Shown here: piece after piece, positions 21,187 through 31,443 of the stretch
Position numbering within the stretch: the stretch's first letter is position 1
Layout: each line of letters begins with the position of its first letter
DNA from: Liriodendron chinense
Lineage: Eukaryota; Streptophyta; Magnoliopsida; Magnoliales; Magnoliaceae
Direction of reading: 5' to 3'
DNA length: 64,000 nt
Assembly: GCA_003013855.2 (NCBI GenBank)
Contig: ML058493.1
Span: 1,240,001 to 1,304,000 of the forward strand
The notes under the pieces: model-generated
What the model was told of the DNA's origin: nothing
What the model saw: the letters and a program-made list of their open reading frames with translations, nothing else
Database searches by the model: none
Made by a program: the position numbers and the translations under genes

Positions 21187-21420
21187 GAGCACGTCGAACT
21201 CCGAGAGAACGCCACTTGTGTGTTTCAACCTACCCGCATCCTAGACAGAAGAGAACACATCCTTCGTAACAAGAAGATTCCATTAGTAAAGGTGCTTTGG
21301 ACTCACAATTCTGAGGAACAGACCACCTGGGAAACTGAAGCAGATATACGAAAGGACTACCCTCACCTTCTGGAGGATCATGATCAGGTACAATTTCGAG
21401 GACGAAATTATTTTTCTTAG
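21187..21420 (+). CDS. Chromodomain-like tail of Tekay integrase after an in-frame TAG
   Basis: The same reading frame as pol continues past the single TAG codon. It gives ILDRREHILRNKKIPLVKVL, then W, then WETEADIRKDYPHLL, ending at TAG 21418-21420. This is the chromodomain-type C-terminus of chromovirus integrases, which binds modified histone H3 and directs insertion into heterochromatin. The stop is either a nonsense mutation or a readthrough site. The listed segment has no initiator of its own. Confidence 0.75.
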   Translation, partial: EHVELRENATCVFQPTRILDRREHILRNKKIPLVKVLWTHNSEEQTTWETEADIRKDYPHLLEDHDQVQFRGRNYFS

Positions 21421-21430
21421 GGGGGGAGAT
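21418..21430 (+). other. Tekay polypurine tract
   Basis: TAGGGGGGGAGAT lies immediately before the 3' LTR. It is the expected plus-strand primer site. Confidence 0.8.
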
Positions 21431-24237
21431 TGTAACGCCCCGTAAAACAATTGGCCCTCGAACCTGAACATGTCCTCGGGCCATGTCACGCTTACGTCAC
21501 TCCAGGGCGTTTAATTGGCCAATAGTAGCTTCTTGAAACCAAGGCTTCCCTAATCCAGGCTCCACGTGCGCACCCATCGGGTCTTTGCGCTATCCAATCC
21601 GAGTTAGGTGGGTCTGAGACTTAAGTAAGTTGACCCCCATGTCGGGCCTGGTATTTTGTTGGATCCGCACAATAAAATTGATATCCGAAAGCGTAAAACT
21701 GCACAACACTACGATTACACCCTAGGCGTGAGTGTACTCTCACCAGCCTTAAGTAAGCCAATCATTACAACACATACTTTTCTTGTGTGGCCCTTCTGCA
21801 CCCTTGCATGGCGTTGAGATTTAGGGACTTAGAACTTAAATATAACATCCACCACAATCCCAAACTTGCAGCCCCGATCGACGGTCGGTGACCGTCGAAC
21901 TGATCCGTCGCCATAGTTCACAATTGCCGCACTATATTCTCGTAGGATCGTGCATGTAGCCATATCCTAGGCCAGGAGGACTATCCCTCGGTCCAGATCG
22001 GGTTAGATGGGCTCGCTGGGCCCCACACAATCAAAAGTAGACCCAAGAGGCTACTTATAGCCACTTAAAAAGTTGAGGGCTATATATCCTGATTTCCCAA
22101 GGTTATAAAAGCTCATTTTCTCTCAGCCACTCTCATTTCTACCTACATCTAGCTGAGAAAGGAGAGAGAGAGTGAGGTAGAGAAGTTGGAGGAGAGGGAG
22201 ATCAGCCCAAGGAGGGCTTGTGCATGTCGATTTGGGGCGATTCCTTTGCCGCCTTCGCTTCATAGGGCTAGGAGAGTGCCGGATTCAGCTTCATCCAGCC
22301 TCATAGGTAATTGGAATGAAGTATACACCTGGAGCTGTCAAATTTTCTGCTGAATTCATGCAATTTCCTAACATGCAGCCCCTCTCTTGCAGGAATTGCA
22401 AGGGAATTCGGAGATATGAGGTGTGTATCATTCCCTACAGGTTGTCTTGCATCAAATACAAGCCCACATGAATAATATCTCTAATTCTAGGTAGACTTGC
22501 TAGATAGATGTAGAATCCCTTACGGGTTAGTTCTCTAGATGTCTTTAAAGCTAGGAATTTCCTGTTTATATTGTTTAATCATCATGCATGTTTAGTATTA
22601 TATAAGTATATATTAGTATTCACATATTTATCTTAAATTTGAAAGAATTGCTTAATTGTTTGTGCACTACTATGATTCCCTGAGATGCATGTGTATGTTG
22701 TTGTTGCATCTTTGGGGGAAATTGGTAATTTCTTCTGGTTGCTTGTAATTTTGAAATAACATCACCTGTATGTAACATATATGTAGTAGAATAGTTAACG
22801 TTTAGCTCCTAGCATAGTCCCATAGTTCTATATGTTGCCGGATCGGGAAATTCATAGAGTTTGGGTCGGCCACGTAGGTTGGCCGTATCCCCGGAGTTGG
22901 AATCCTCAGGCGTGGGGTAATGTGGGTGCTGTCCGTGATTCATGAACCACGTGGGGCATAGTACCCAAGGACAGTCTTTCGTCATCCCCTTGACTAAGGA
23001 CCACCAACTCAACAAACCCGGTTCAGGTATAATGTTTGGATAAACGCCTATATTCGAATCCACATACCAGCACGACCATTGGATAGGCCCAGTAATAATT
23101 ACATGGCAAACGATCCCTAAAGACTCATGAGCCGAGCATGGTGGTATGGGACCTATGCTTGTGCTGTCGGCATACGCCGGGGTGGTGCCCCTCCGTAGTG
23201 TCCTTGAGCACCCATGGAGGCAGTGAGCCATTCATTTGTTTGACTATGGGGTAATGGCATGACTGAGCCACCCCCGTCTGAGTCGGACATGGCTGACGAG
23301 TCATGGCCGAATCAGACGCTCGGACTGTTTATCCGAGCTGGGATCCTTGGGGTTACTAGCGATGATATGTACTCGCCTGCAGGGAGCCAGATGATCCCTG
23401 ATCGGCCGAGTGATACGGTAATGGTATGTTGGCTTCGTCAACCGGCTGGATGTTAAACTGGTATAATTAAGGATTTGGATAATCATTCATGATCCGGCAT
23501 GACATTCATTCGGGTGGGTGACTGGGGTGGTGCCCCTGTCATGGTGGCCCAGTCTGTGCGAGTGTTGTGGTGGTGCCACACACTGTTAGCTGTGACAAAC
23601 TGGTGTTTGGGGCATGCACATATGCATTTCATGCACTCATGCACTAAATAACCGTGCTTTGTTGTTGTCGATATCTTAGTTAAGAATGATGTGTAATAGA
23701 ATCCATTATTTATGTATGCTTCCATTTGTGCATTGATAACTTGTATGTAATGTTACCATTGAGTTAGCCACTCACTCCCCATTCTGGGAACGGTGTTATA
23801 AAACACCACCCAGACGCCGCATGTGACCCAGGTTTACAGGAGGAGAGCGAAGCGGCAGAATACGAGGAGTTAGCCGCTGGCGAGGATCCATACATTCAGT
23901 ATGCAGACGACCTGTATAGAGGGTGATAGGGGATCCTTGTTATGAGGGATAGCGCCGGGTTGGCGCAATGTATAGGTTTTTGCTAGTTTTTGGAGCCTGG
24001 TGATCGGGGCCCCTAGCGGGTCCCGTCGAGTGAGTTGTTGATGTTACTTAATTCTTTTGGCTTATATAGATATGCTCACTTCTTCTTTTGGATATAGATA
24101 TCTCATGTGTTTGCTTCTAGCTGAGCATTATTCTGATTCCAGTAGCTTGCCTATTTCATTGCATGTTTTGCATTAAGTGGGGCCTGGGATATTGGGGGCC
24201 GAGGATGCCCTCGACCCTTGACATCCGGGGTGCCACA
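21431..24237 (+). repeat. Tekay 3' LTR (2807 bp)
   Basis: Same length as the 5' LTR with three transitions seen (21757 G, 23077 C, 24184 C). It is followed directly by the second copy of the CATTG target duplication. Confidence 0.95.
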
Positions 24238-25204
24238 CATTGATCCCTCTCATGATAAGTGGGAAGTAGAGAATTTGTCAATTATGGCCTTTTTAGTCAA
24301 TTCTATGGAGCTAGATGTGATTAGTGGGTTTATGTTTCTAAAGACTGACAAAGATAATTGATATCTTCAAGCCCAAACTTATTTTCAGGTGCAGAACTTT
24401 GCTCAGATATATAAACTACGATAGGACATTACTCATCTTCGACAAGGGGAGAAAACTTTGGCAACCTACTTTGTAACGTTGAGGCGTACGTGGGAAGAGT
24501 TAGATTTCTATGATCAATATGAACCAGTGTGCACTAAAGATGCTGTGATGTATAGGAAGAAGGTAGAGAGGAATCGTATTATCAATTTTCTGGTTGTCCT
24601 TAATCCGGAATTCGAGTCGATCAAAGTATAGTTACTTGGACAAGTTCAGTTGCCCTCTTTGAGTCAGGTATATGCACATGTCCAAGGTGAGGATAGTAGG
24701 TTGGCCTCAACACAACAGCATAATACTGTGACTGTAAAGAAATCAGCCTTTGCATCGAGTGTTAGTTTCCATAGGGGAGATAAAGAAGGCGATAAGAAGC
24801 CAAGGAGAAAAAGAATTTGAAGTGCACACATTGTGGCAAGACCGGGCATGATAGAGAGCATTGTTGGCAAATTGTAAGTTGGCCACCCAGATACAATCAT
24901 AAGAGAGGTACATTTGTAGTCAACACAACATCTACATAAGGGCCCACATCCACTGACATCACTACTCCCAGCTCATAGTCTGCTCCTATTGATACTTCTT
25001 TGAGGGCTAATCCCTCACCTAAAATGGCCTACGTATCAAAAGATGAGTTGGAGCATTTGCACCATAAAGTATCATAGTTGTTATATCTATCTACCTCAGC
25101 TTATACTCACACAGGTATACGTGCGTCTACATTCCATATCGATACATTTTCTTCCTCTACTTCTTTGTCATGGATCATTGATTCCGGTGCTTTAGTCCAA
25201 CTAA
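24238..25204 (+). pseudogene. Copia-2 gag 3' part, zinc knuckle and protease start
   Basis: The copia gag resumes after the Tekay insertion with IDPSHDKWEVENLS, LVNSMELDVISGFMFL, LRQGEKTLATYFVTLRRTWE and NRIINFLVVLNPEFESI. It is interrupted by stops near 24358, 24423 and 24628. A CCHC knuckle CTHCGKTGHDREHC is at about 24823-24864. The protease start WIIDSGA is at about 25171-25191. After this the sequence no longer resembles Copia. Confidence 0.75.
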
Positions 25205-25619
25205 TTTTAAATCATTTAGATTCTAAAGGAATCCCCCATAAATCTTGTTGTGTTTATGTGCTTCCTTATCTTGTCAACCAGGAGAGTCATTTAGAAACAA
25301 CATAAAACATGGGATCTCTTCCTACAAATACTGACCCCTAGTGCAAGCCTACAGTAATTGGGAACTCGCTTGTCTCTCCACTAGTGGTCCTCACATTTGT
25401 TGCCAATCCCTCATACACATTCTTAATCATGTAAAAAAAAAAATCCTCTTGAAACTCCTTTCCTAACACCCACCAAATTAACTCTCTAAGGACCCCTACA
25501 AAGTTGATAAAGACCACGTGGAGATAAGAAATGAAACTGATTTTCAGATACCTTCATCTCATGCCATAGTCTTTGCTCAATCACTCTCTCACAAAATTTC
25601 ATAGTATGGCTCATAATTT
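25205..25619 (-). pseudogene. LINE-A reverse transcriptase fragment (distal part)
   Basis: Minus-strand translation gives MSHTMKFCERVIEQRL at about 25572-25619. A degraded segment with ELIWWVLGKE follows. Then come MIKNVYEGLATNVRTTSGET and SEFPITVGLH at about 25345-25438, followed by a stop in place of the usual Gln and then GSVF. These are consecutive blocks of the reverse transcriptase of a common plant non-LTR element. The left 100 bases or so, next to Copia-2, are unrecognised. Confidence 0.75.
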
Positions 25620-26222
25620 TATTTTATTTTGAAGGATGCAAATATTATTAGGCCAAAAGGCACGAAAGATAAACTGAGAACAAAAAAAAAACAGAAAATA
25701 GAAAAGAATATAGAAAAAGAAGAAAAACAAAGAAAATCCGAATAGACCTAAAAGCTATACAACTCAAGGACAAAACAGAAAAAAAGAAGAAGAAGAAAAT
25801 AAAAAGAACGACAAACAAAAAACCTAAAAATGACACAACTCAAGGAGGCAGCCATGCCCCCCAAAAGGAACTAAAGACCTAAGTAGCTTGATCCGAGGCC
25901 ATAGAAGACACATCCCAATCAACAACATCTCTAAAGATGAGCATCAAGACACAAGCCAAGGGGGAGTGCGAATCTTGGAAGGTATGACAGTTCCTTTCCC
26001 TCCAGATGGTCCACAAGGTGGCGAGGATGAGAAAGTGCTAGCGAAGTCTTAAGGTAGCTCCACCATGACTCCTGTGCCGTGCGAATAGAAGGTCACAAAC
26101 CGAGCAAGGTATCACCCAGGAGATGTTCAAGCAATTCAAGATAGCCGATCATATTTCAAAGGAGTAGCAGCAATGAATAAACAATGGATTCTGCATTCTG
26201 CATACAAAGAAGGCAGTTATTG
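25620..26222 (-). pseudogene. LINE-B C-terminal fragment inserted in LINE-A
   Basis: Minus-strand wording IPNNCLLCMQNAESI, then (across a few changes) WTIWRERNCHTF-like, then MLIFRDVVDWDVSSMASDQA. It matches the reverse-transcriptase zinc-binding end of plant LINEs. It sits between two adjacent parts of the LINE-A RT, so it is a secondary insertion or recombination product. No clear target duplication or poly(A) was found. Confidence 0.6.
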
Positions 26223-27100
26223 GGAATCTTGTTAGTGCAGTTCCATGTCTCCTTTATTCTTATAAATAGGCATCACAGCACTTTTCCTCCATTCATCTGA
26301 CATTTTCTTCGATCTTACAATCTTGTTGAACAACTTGTTGACCAAAATAACCCAGTATCTCTCATACACTTCCAGACTTCTATTGGTATACCATCTGGTC
26401 CAAGGACCTTTCCTATTTTCATCTTTCTCAAAGCTTCTTTCACTTCAAATATCCTATTCCTATCAAAGTATATGGTCTCCAACATCATTAGAGTTTATGG
26501 TTCCTCCTATTCCTATGCATTCATAGTGACTATCATTTAACAAATTCTAAAAATAACTTCTCCACCTTTCATTAATCTCATTGTCCTTTACTCTTATCCT
26601 CTAGTTTTCGCTCTTAATGCATCTAACATGATAGAGGTCCCTACCCTTCTCGTCTCTCATTTTATTTTTCATGTTTGAAAGACATTGTTCTCACCTTCTC
26701 TTGTCCCTAATCTAATCTAAAGATCATTATAAGCCGTGAGTTTAGCCTTACTACTTTCTTAGCAATCTCTTCAACATTTCTATATTGTTCAAAATCTTTT
26801 TGGAGTACCATTCTCGCAAATGTAACTTACGAATTTGGGATGGTAACTTTTGCTAATTTAACTTATATATTTAGGAATTGTAGGGTGTGTATTTCTAATG
26901 TATAGAATACGGAATTACTGATTCCGAAGGAAGTCTTTATATCAGTGGTTTCTCTCAATGAGGAATACACAACTTTCACATCCATAATTTCTCTTAATTA
27001 TTTATCTACTCCCTCTATTGCTCTCATATCTTCTTTGTCTCTATTAGAGGTCTCATCTATGGTTGAGTTCTAACACTATATATGCCTTATTCTTAGTTTT
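26223..27100 (-). pseudogene. LINE-A reverse transcriptase (proximal part) and linker
   Basis: Minus strand: near 26236-26306 it reads MSDEWRKSAVMPIYKNKGDM. Near 26390-26410 it reads GPDGIPIE. Further upstream (about 26530-26830) a degraded linker carries CIKSENQRIRVKDNEINERW. These are the pre-RT linker and first RT blocks of the LINE whose later blocks lie at 25345-25619. There are many stops and frameshifts. Confidence 0.7.
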
Positions 27101-27632
27101 TTGAATCTCCATTTATTGTTATGCTCAATACCTAGGCCTTCAAAACAACCATTCCTAAAGTTAATAAGATCTACATAAGCTTCTCTTTCTTATGCTTCTA
27201 AAAAGGAAAGTTGGGATGTGAATATATGTTTCAAAACTTGTAATATTTTTACTTGACACATATTGGGCTGCAACTGATCAAGTTAGTTATCATGTGGTTG
27301 TATAATCTCTCTCATTTAACTATTTTCATATCCATAAAATTTATAAAAATCAAATGGCATTGCTATTCCCTTTGTCAATTAATGTTCAAACCATTATAAG
27401 TTTCTAGATTATTCTTCGTGTATAAAAATTTTGTTTGAAAACAAATCACATCACCATCATCGGTAACAAAAACAACGAGATCATCAACACAGCCTTGTCC
27501 AGACTACTTGGGGTTGCCTTCATGGATCCCATTTCATAAATCTTCTTGTGATTGCTGGGCAGAAGTACATAACAAGCTAGCTACTTGACATCAACCCTCC
27601 TTAATTGGGACGGGGACTAGCTAGCATATCAC
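27101..27632 (-). other. Degraded LINE sequence and a LINE 3' tail
   Basis: AT-rich degraded sequence. On the minus strand near 27490-27535 it reads GGATCCATGAAGGCAACCCC followed by AAGTAGTCTGGACAAGGCT. This is the familiar 3' end of a widespread plant LINE. The rest is not recognised. Confidence 0.5.
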
Positions 27633-27637
27633 ACTAG

Positions 27638-27685
27638 AGTTGGTTTTAGGAGATTTGAAGCAAGGAAGAAAAGAGATGAAAGGAG

Positions 27686-27736
<51 letters not shown>

Positions 27737-27890
27737 CTTGAGTATGTTAGGCCCAGAAACCCTAACACACCTTTATTATACACTAGAAAAAGAAAAACAT
27801 GATCCAAGGGAGCACACAACACTATGCACTCACACACCCAATACATACAATAAGTACATAATGAGCTTTACATAATGTGGCTTTCCTATA
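27638..27890 (-). repeat. Copia-3 3' LTR with TA...CT ends
   Basis: 253 bp. Read on the minus strand it starts TATAGGAAAG right after the polypurine tract and ends CCAACT. It shares CATGATCCAAGGGAGCACAC and TACATACAATAAGTACA-like blocks with 57236-57456. It contains an (AG)n run at about 27692-27731. Confidence 0.85.
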
Positions 27891-27903
27891 CTCCCCCTCA
27901 AGT
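27891..27903 (-). other. Copia-3 polypurine tract
   Basis: On the minus strand ACTTGAGGGGGAG abuts the 3' LTR start TATAGG. This supports the non-canonical LTR boundary. Confidence 0.8.
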
Positions 27904-28343
27904 TAGAGCATAGATGTTGACCATGCCCAACTTATCAGTAAGTTGTAGAAGAGCATTCCGGCTGAGAGACTTGGTGAGCACATCGGCCGACTGTTCCCCA
28001 GAACAAAAAAAGGGAGTGGCAAGCTCCTTGTTAGCAACCTTTTCTTGAATGAAGTGGCAATCAATCTCAATGCGCTTCATCCGTTCATGAAACATGGGAT
28101 TGTTGGCAATGTGAATGACAGCCTGATTGTCGCAGTTCAAAGGAATAGGATTCGGAGGATTATAGCCAAGTTCTTGTAAGAGAATTCAAAGGCACACAAT
28201 TTCACAAGTTGCATGGGCCGTTGCTCTATATTCGGCTTCAGTGGAGGATCGCACAAATGGCACAATAACTGGCTGTTTCTTGCTCTTCCATGTAACAAGA
28301 TTGCCACCAATAAATGTGCAATACGCGGAGGTAGACTGCCAAT
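27904..28343 (-). pseudogene. Copia-3 RNase H, C-terminal part
   Basis: Minus strand: STSAYCTFIGGNLVTWKSKK, then RSSTEAEYRATAHATCEIVC, then MNCDNQAVIHIANNPMFHER and SADVLTKSL. These are the conserved copia RNase H blocks. A frame break lies near 28141-28185. The upstream end is cut by the Tat element at the CCAAT target site. Confidence 0.88.
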
Positions 28344-29062
28344 TGTTGTAGAATAAAGTTGGTCGTCGAAGAAGCCTGAAGATCCACGAATCTAGAACGT
28401 TTTTATGGACACGTATGCTCGACCGACGAGTGCCTCTGACTGCGTAAAGTCGCAACCAGATCATCCAACCAACTAGCCAACCTGTTCGCGTTTCATATAT
28501 CGGGCAAACCTGTGACTTCTATACACTCCCAATATGCAAGCAGGACTGGTCGCTAGTCGTCGGCTGGGGACATCCTCGTTACCCTAGCAGCCCTGGTCTC
28601 TAGTCGTTCGCTGGGGACACCCCTCGTCTCATAGTACCAGCTGCCCATATAGGCCGGCTTTAGGTTGTTTCTATTCATAGTTCCGTATCTTGGGGGGTCT
28701 CCATTAAGGAACGTAATCAGCTAGATGTCTAAATTGATTATCCCGCATTCTTATCTAAGGATTAATGGGATAAGCTCCTTATCCCCCCAATAAGCTCCTT
28801 AGAGATAGCTTGCGTAATAGATTGGATCATCTGGATCTGTATAAATAGATGGCGCCATAGATGATAAAGGTACACTATCTCTAAGCTTACGTTTCACACT
28901 TCATCTTACGATCAAGTCACCTCTGACTTAAGCTTCGGAGGGCCAACTGCCAAGCGCCGGCCACCCTTAGTTTTCTTCTTTGACTTTCAGGTTTGGAGGG
29001 GAGCTCACTTCGAGAAGGGTGCATACTCGGAAGGAACTTGTTACCAGAATCTGACGTTAACA
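28344..29062 (+). repeat. Tat 5' LTR
   Basis: 719 bp. Homologous to 37511-38231 with scattered substitutions. Shared blocks include CGAAGAAGCCTGAAGA and GGCCGGCTTT. TATAAATAGATGG near 28846-28858 is a plausible TATA region. Confidence 0.9.
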
Positions 29063-29065
29063 GAC

Positions 29066-29083
29066 TGGCGCCGTCTATGGGAA
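29066..29083 (+). other. Tat primer binding site
   Basis: TGGCGCCGTCTATGGGAA lies three bases after the LTR end. It is the type of priming site used by Tat and Athila Gypsy elements. The exact tRNA was not determined. Confidence 0.75.
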
Positions 29084-29126
29084 TGAGTATTTAATTCATT
29101 CTCATTACCAATTGTTACCTCCCGCT

Positions 29127-30600
29127 ATGCCTCTTAAGAAAATGACTCATCCCTCCACCTCCAAACAAATGTTGCCCCCACTAGATGTCCCTGAGCCAAT
29201 TCCCAACCTCCCCCAGTCTGCACCAACAGAGATTCCTCAGGCAGAGCCCAACCAGCCTGCGCAGAATCCATTCCAAGATATATCTGGTGGCTTCGACGGT
29301 ATTATGCGCTTCGTTGGGGATACACTCCTTACTCTCCAAGCTGGATTTCAAACCCTATCTAATCGGTTTGATCAGCACTTTCCTGAATCGCAGCAACCTC
29401 CGGAAGGACCACCATTACAACCTGCGCCTGCAACTTCTAGACACTCTCCAAGCGAACTGCAAGCTCAGCAAAATCCTCCTCAAAATCGTATCTCTCGTAG
29501 CAATCAAATTCCTAATCAACGTCCACAATCTATCCACTCCAGTGCTTCCCAACAACGTTAACCTGAAGAACAACTCGATGCCGAAACGTCCAGTTATACT
29601 TTGCCTTGGGAGGGAGATCTCAGGAAAATCCAGGATCGTTTCGCTGATATGGAGCAACGTTATCAGTCTAACCTTCCGATATCCACTTTGCCCACAATCC
29701 GTCAATCTGAACCTCCTTTTACTTGCGAAGTAATGGAGGCTCCTCTGCCTAAAAAATATCGAACGCCCAGAGCGTTCCCCTAGAGCATCCGGAGACGTAT
29801 AGATCCCTCATGGAGCTGGAAGGATATAGCTTGGAAATTATGTGCAGAGCCTTCTCTTTAACTCTAAAAGATGCAGCACATACTTGGTTCCGTGGTCTAA
29901 AGCCTCGCTCCATTGAATCCTTCTCTCAGTTATCGGATCTCTTTCTTTTGCAGTTTATGGGAAGCATCCGTATCAAAAAACCTGCATCTCATTTGTCAGA
30001 TTTAAAGCAACAACATGGAGAGACAATTAAAGAATTCACCGTCCGATTTACGGCAGAAGTAGTCCAAACCGAGGATTATACCGAAGATAAGGGTCTGACC
30101 GCCCTAATAGCAGGTATTACGAGCGAAAATTCCGATTCACCTTAGATAAAAATCCTCCTAAAACCATGATCGAGTTCCAGGCCAAAGCTCAAAAATATAT
30201 TAACGCCGAAGAAGTAGCCTTGGCTCGTCATAGTATTCAAGGAAAGAAACGAAAGGCTAAAGATATTTCTCCAGTAGACAAGAAGTACCGACGTGATCGA
30301 CATGATCGCTCTCCAAAGAAGTCTTATTCTAGGAAATATCACAATTATACACCCCTCAATCGGTCTTCAGAAAAGGTATTAATGGAGATCAAACATTAGT
30401 CGTATGTTAAATGGCCTCCGAGGATCAAATTGGATCCCGAAAAAAGAGACAAGAGGAAGTTTTGTTACTTCCATAAAGATCATGGGCATTATACCCAAGA
30501 ATGTATTTCCCTTAAAGACCAGATTGAAGCCCTCATTCGAAAGGGACACCTCCAAGACTATGTCGCATGGCAAGATCGTTCGCCCAAATGATCTGATACC
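29127..30600 (+). pseudogene. Tat gag with CCHC-type knuckle
   Basis: From ATG 29127 the N-terminus is Pro/Gln-rich, with QNPFQDISGGFDGIMRFVGD. After a stop and frame changes, the capsid region appears (29810-30145) with EGYSLEIMCRAFSLTLKDAA, HTWFRGLKPRSIESFSQLSD and HGETIKEFTVRFTAEV. Further on, RKFCYFHKDHGHYTQECISL (about 30450-30509) is the zinc knuckle, of Cys-Phe-His form as in Tat elements. There are at least four frame breaks. Confidence 0.8.
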
Positions 30601-30879
30601 CCAACACGTCGTAATAATCAAAACCAGAGGAAGAAGTCACCAGCAACATCGTCCTTCACAGGAGGATGCCGAGCCTGCAGGCAAAATCCGGACCATTGCA
30701 GGCAGCCCGACTTGTGGAGGAGACTCACGAGCCTCAGGGAAAGCATATACTCGAAAGGCAAGCCAAAAGCCTCAGCATATTTATTAGGGTGGAGAAATCA
30801 TCCAGCACGACAAGCTTAAGCCACCAGCTAATCTCCTTCTCTCTCTCACGCCGATGCTGAAGGAATCCATTTCCCTCAT

Positions 30880-31443
30880 GAGGATTCCATCGTAGTAGCA
30901 TTAAAGGTATCGAATTATTCAACTCACCGTATTATGTTAGATACAGATAGTTTTGCAGATGTCATTTATCTTGAAGCTTTCAACAAAATGGCTCTCGCCA
31001 AAAATCTACTCAAACCAATCTCAACCCCCCTTGTCGGTTTCAGGGGTGAAGTGGTGGCGCCAGAGGGAAGTATTGACCTTCCCGTTACATTCGGAGAAGC
31101 TCCGACCAAAGTTACTATTTTCATCAACTTTCTTGTGGTCAACCGAAAGTCGACATACAATGCAATCTTGGGCCAACCCTCACTCACCAAGATAGGAGCA
31201 GCTCTGCACCCCCTCTACTTATGCATCAAGTTCCCCACTCCAAACGGAGTGGGAGTGGTTCGAGGGAACCAAAAGGGGGCTCAGGCGTGTACAAGACCGA
31301 AAGAATGTTCAGGCAGCTCTTACTATAATGACGATTTCAAGAGATTCAGCAAGTTCTCCCATAGTAACAAACCTGGACCCAAGGGAGGATACGTACCAGG
31401 CAGGAGCACCCGGAGAAGAAACAGTCGAAATTCAGCTATCTAA
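30880..31443 (+). pseudogene. Tat protease region
   Basis: THRIMLDTDSFADVIYLEAF carries the aspartic-protease position. The loop reads DTDSFA where the family expects DTG or DSG followed by SSA, so the centre is damaged. The downstream YNAILGQPSL is the conserved second protease block. Confidence 0.8.

Larger units (their letters stand above)
11592..24237 (+). mobile_element. Young Tekay/Del-type chromovirus (Ty3/gypsy), 12.6 kb
   Basis: The element has two 2807-bp LTRs (11592-14398 and 21431-24237), both starting TGTAACGCCCC and ending GTGCCACA. The 5-bp target duplication is CATTG (11587-11591 and 24238-24242). Its internal parts are an initiator-Met priming site, a 63-bp tandem repeat leader, an extra ORF, gag, one long pol frame (PR-RT-RNase H-INT), a chromodomain-like tail and a G-rich polypurine tract. 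By eye the LTRs differ at only three positions, all transitions, so the insertion is very recent. Chromodomain, order of domains and LTR length point to the Tekay/Del lineage. Lineage naming is inference. Confidence 0.93.
10451..25204 (+). mobile_element. Copia-2: truncated Ty1/copia element split by a Gypsy element
   Basis: The 5' LTR (10451-10697) is followed by a priming site, a leader and gag. The Gypsy element at 11592-24237 sits inside gag, flanked by the duplicated target CATTG. After it, gag resumes, followed by a CCHC knuckle and the start of the protease. The Copia match stops just after WIIDSGA (about 25190) and LINE-derived sequence follows, so the integrase, RT, RNase H and 3' LTR are lost. 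Confidence 0.75.

Noticed and set aside
22809..23231. 140-codon minus-strand ORF in the Tekay 3' LTR
   Set aside because: The same region in the 5' LTR is broken by one transition (13238), there is no domain, and the frame lies in non-coding LTR.
27646..27846. Minus-strand ORF of 66 codons
   Set aside because: It is generated by the (AG)n tract of the Copia-3 3' LTR.
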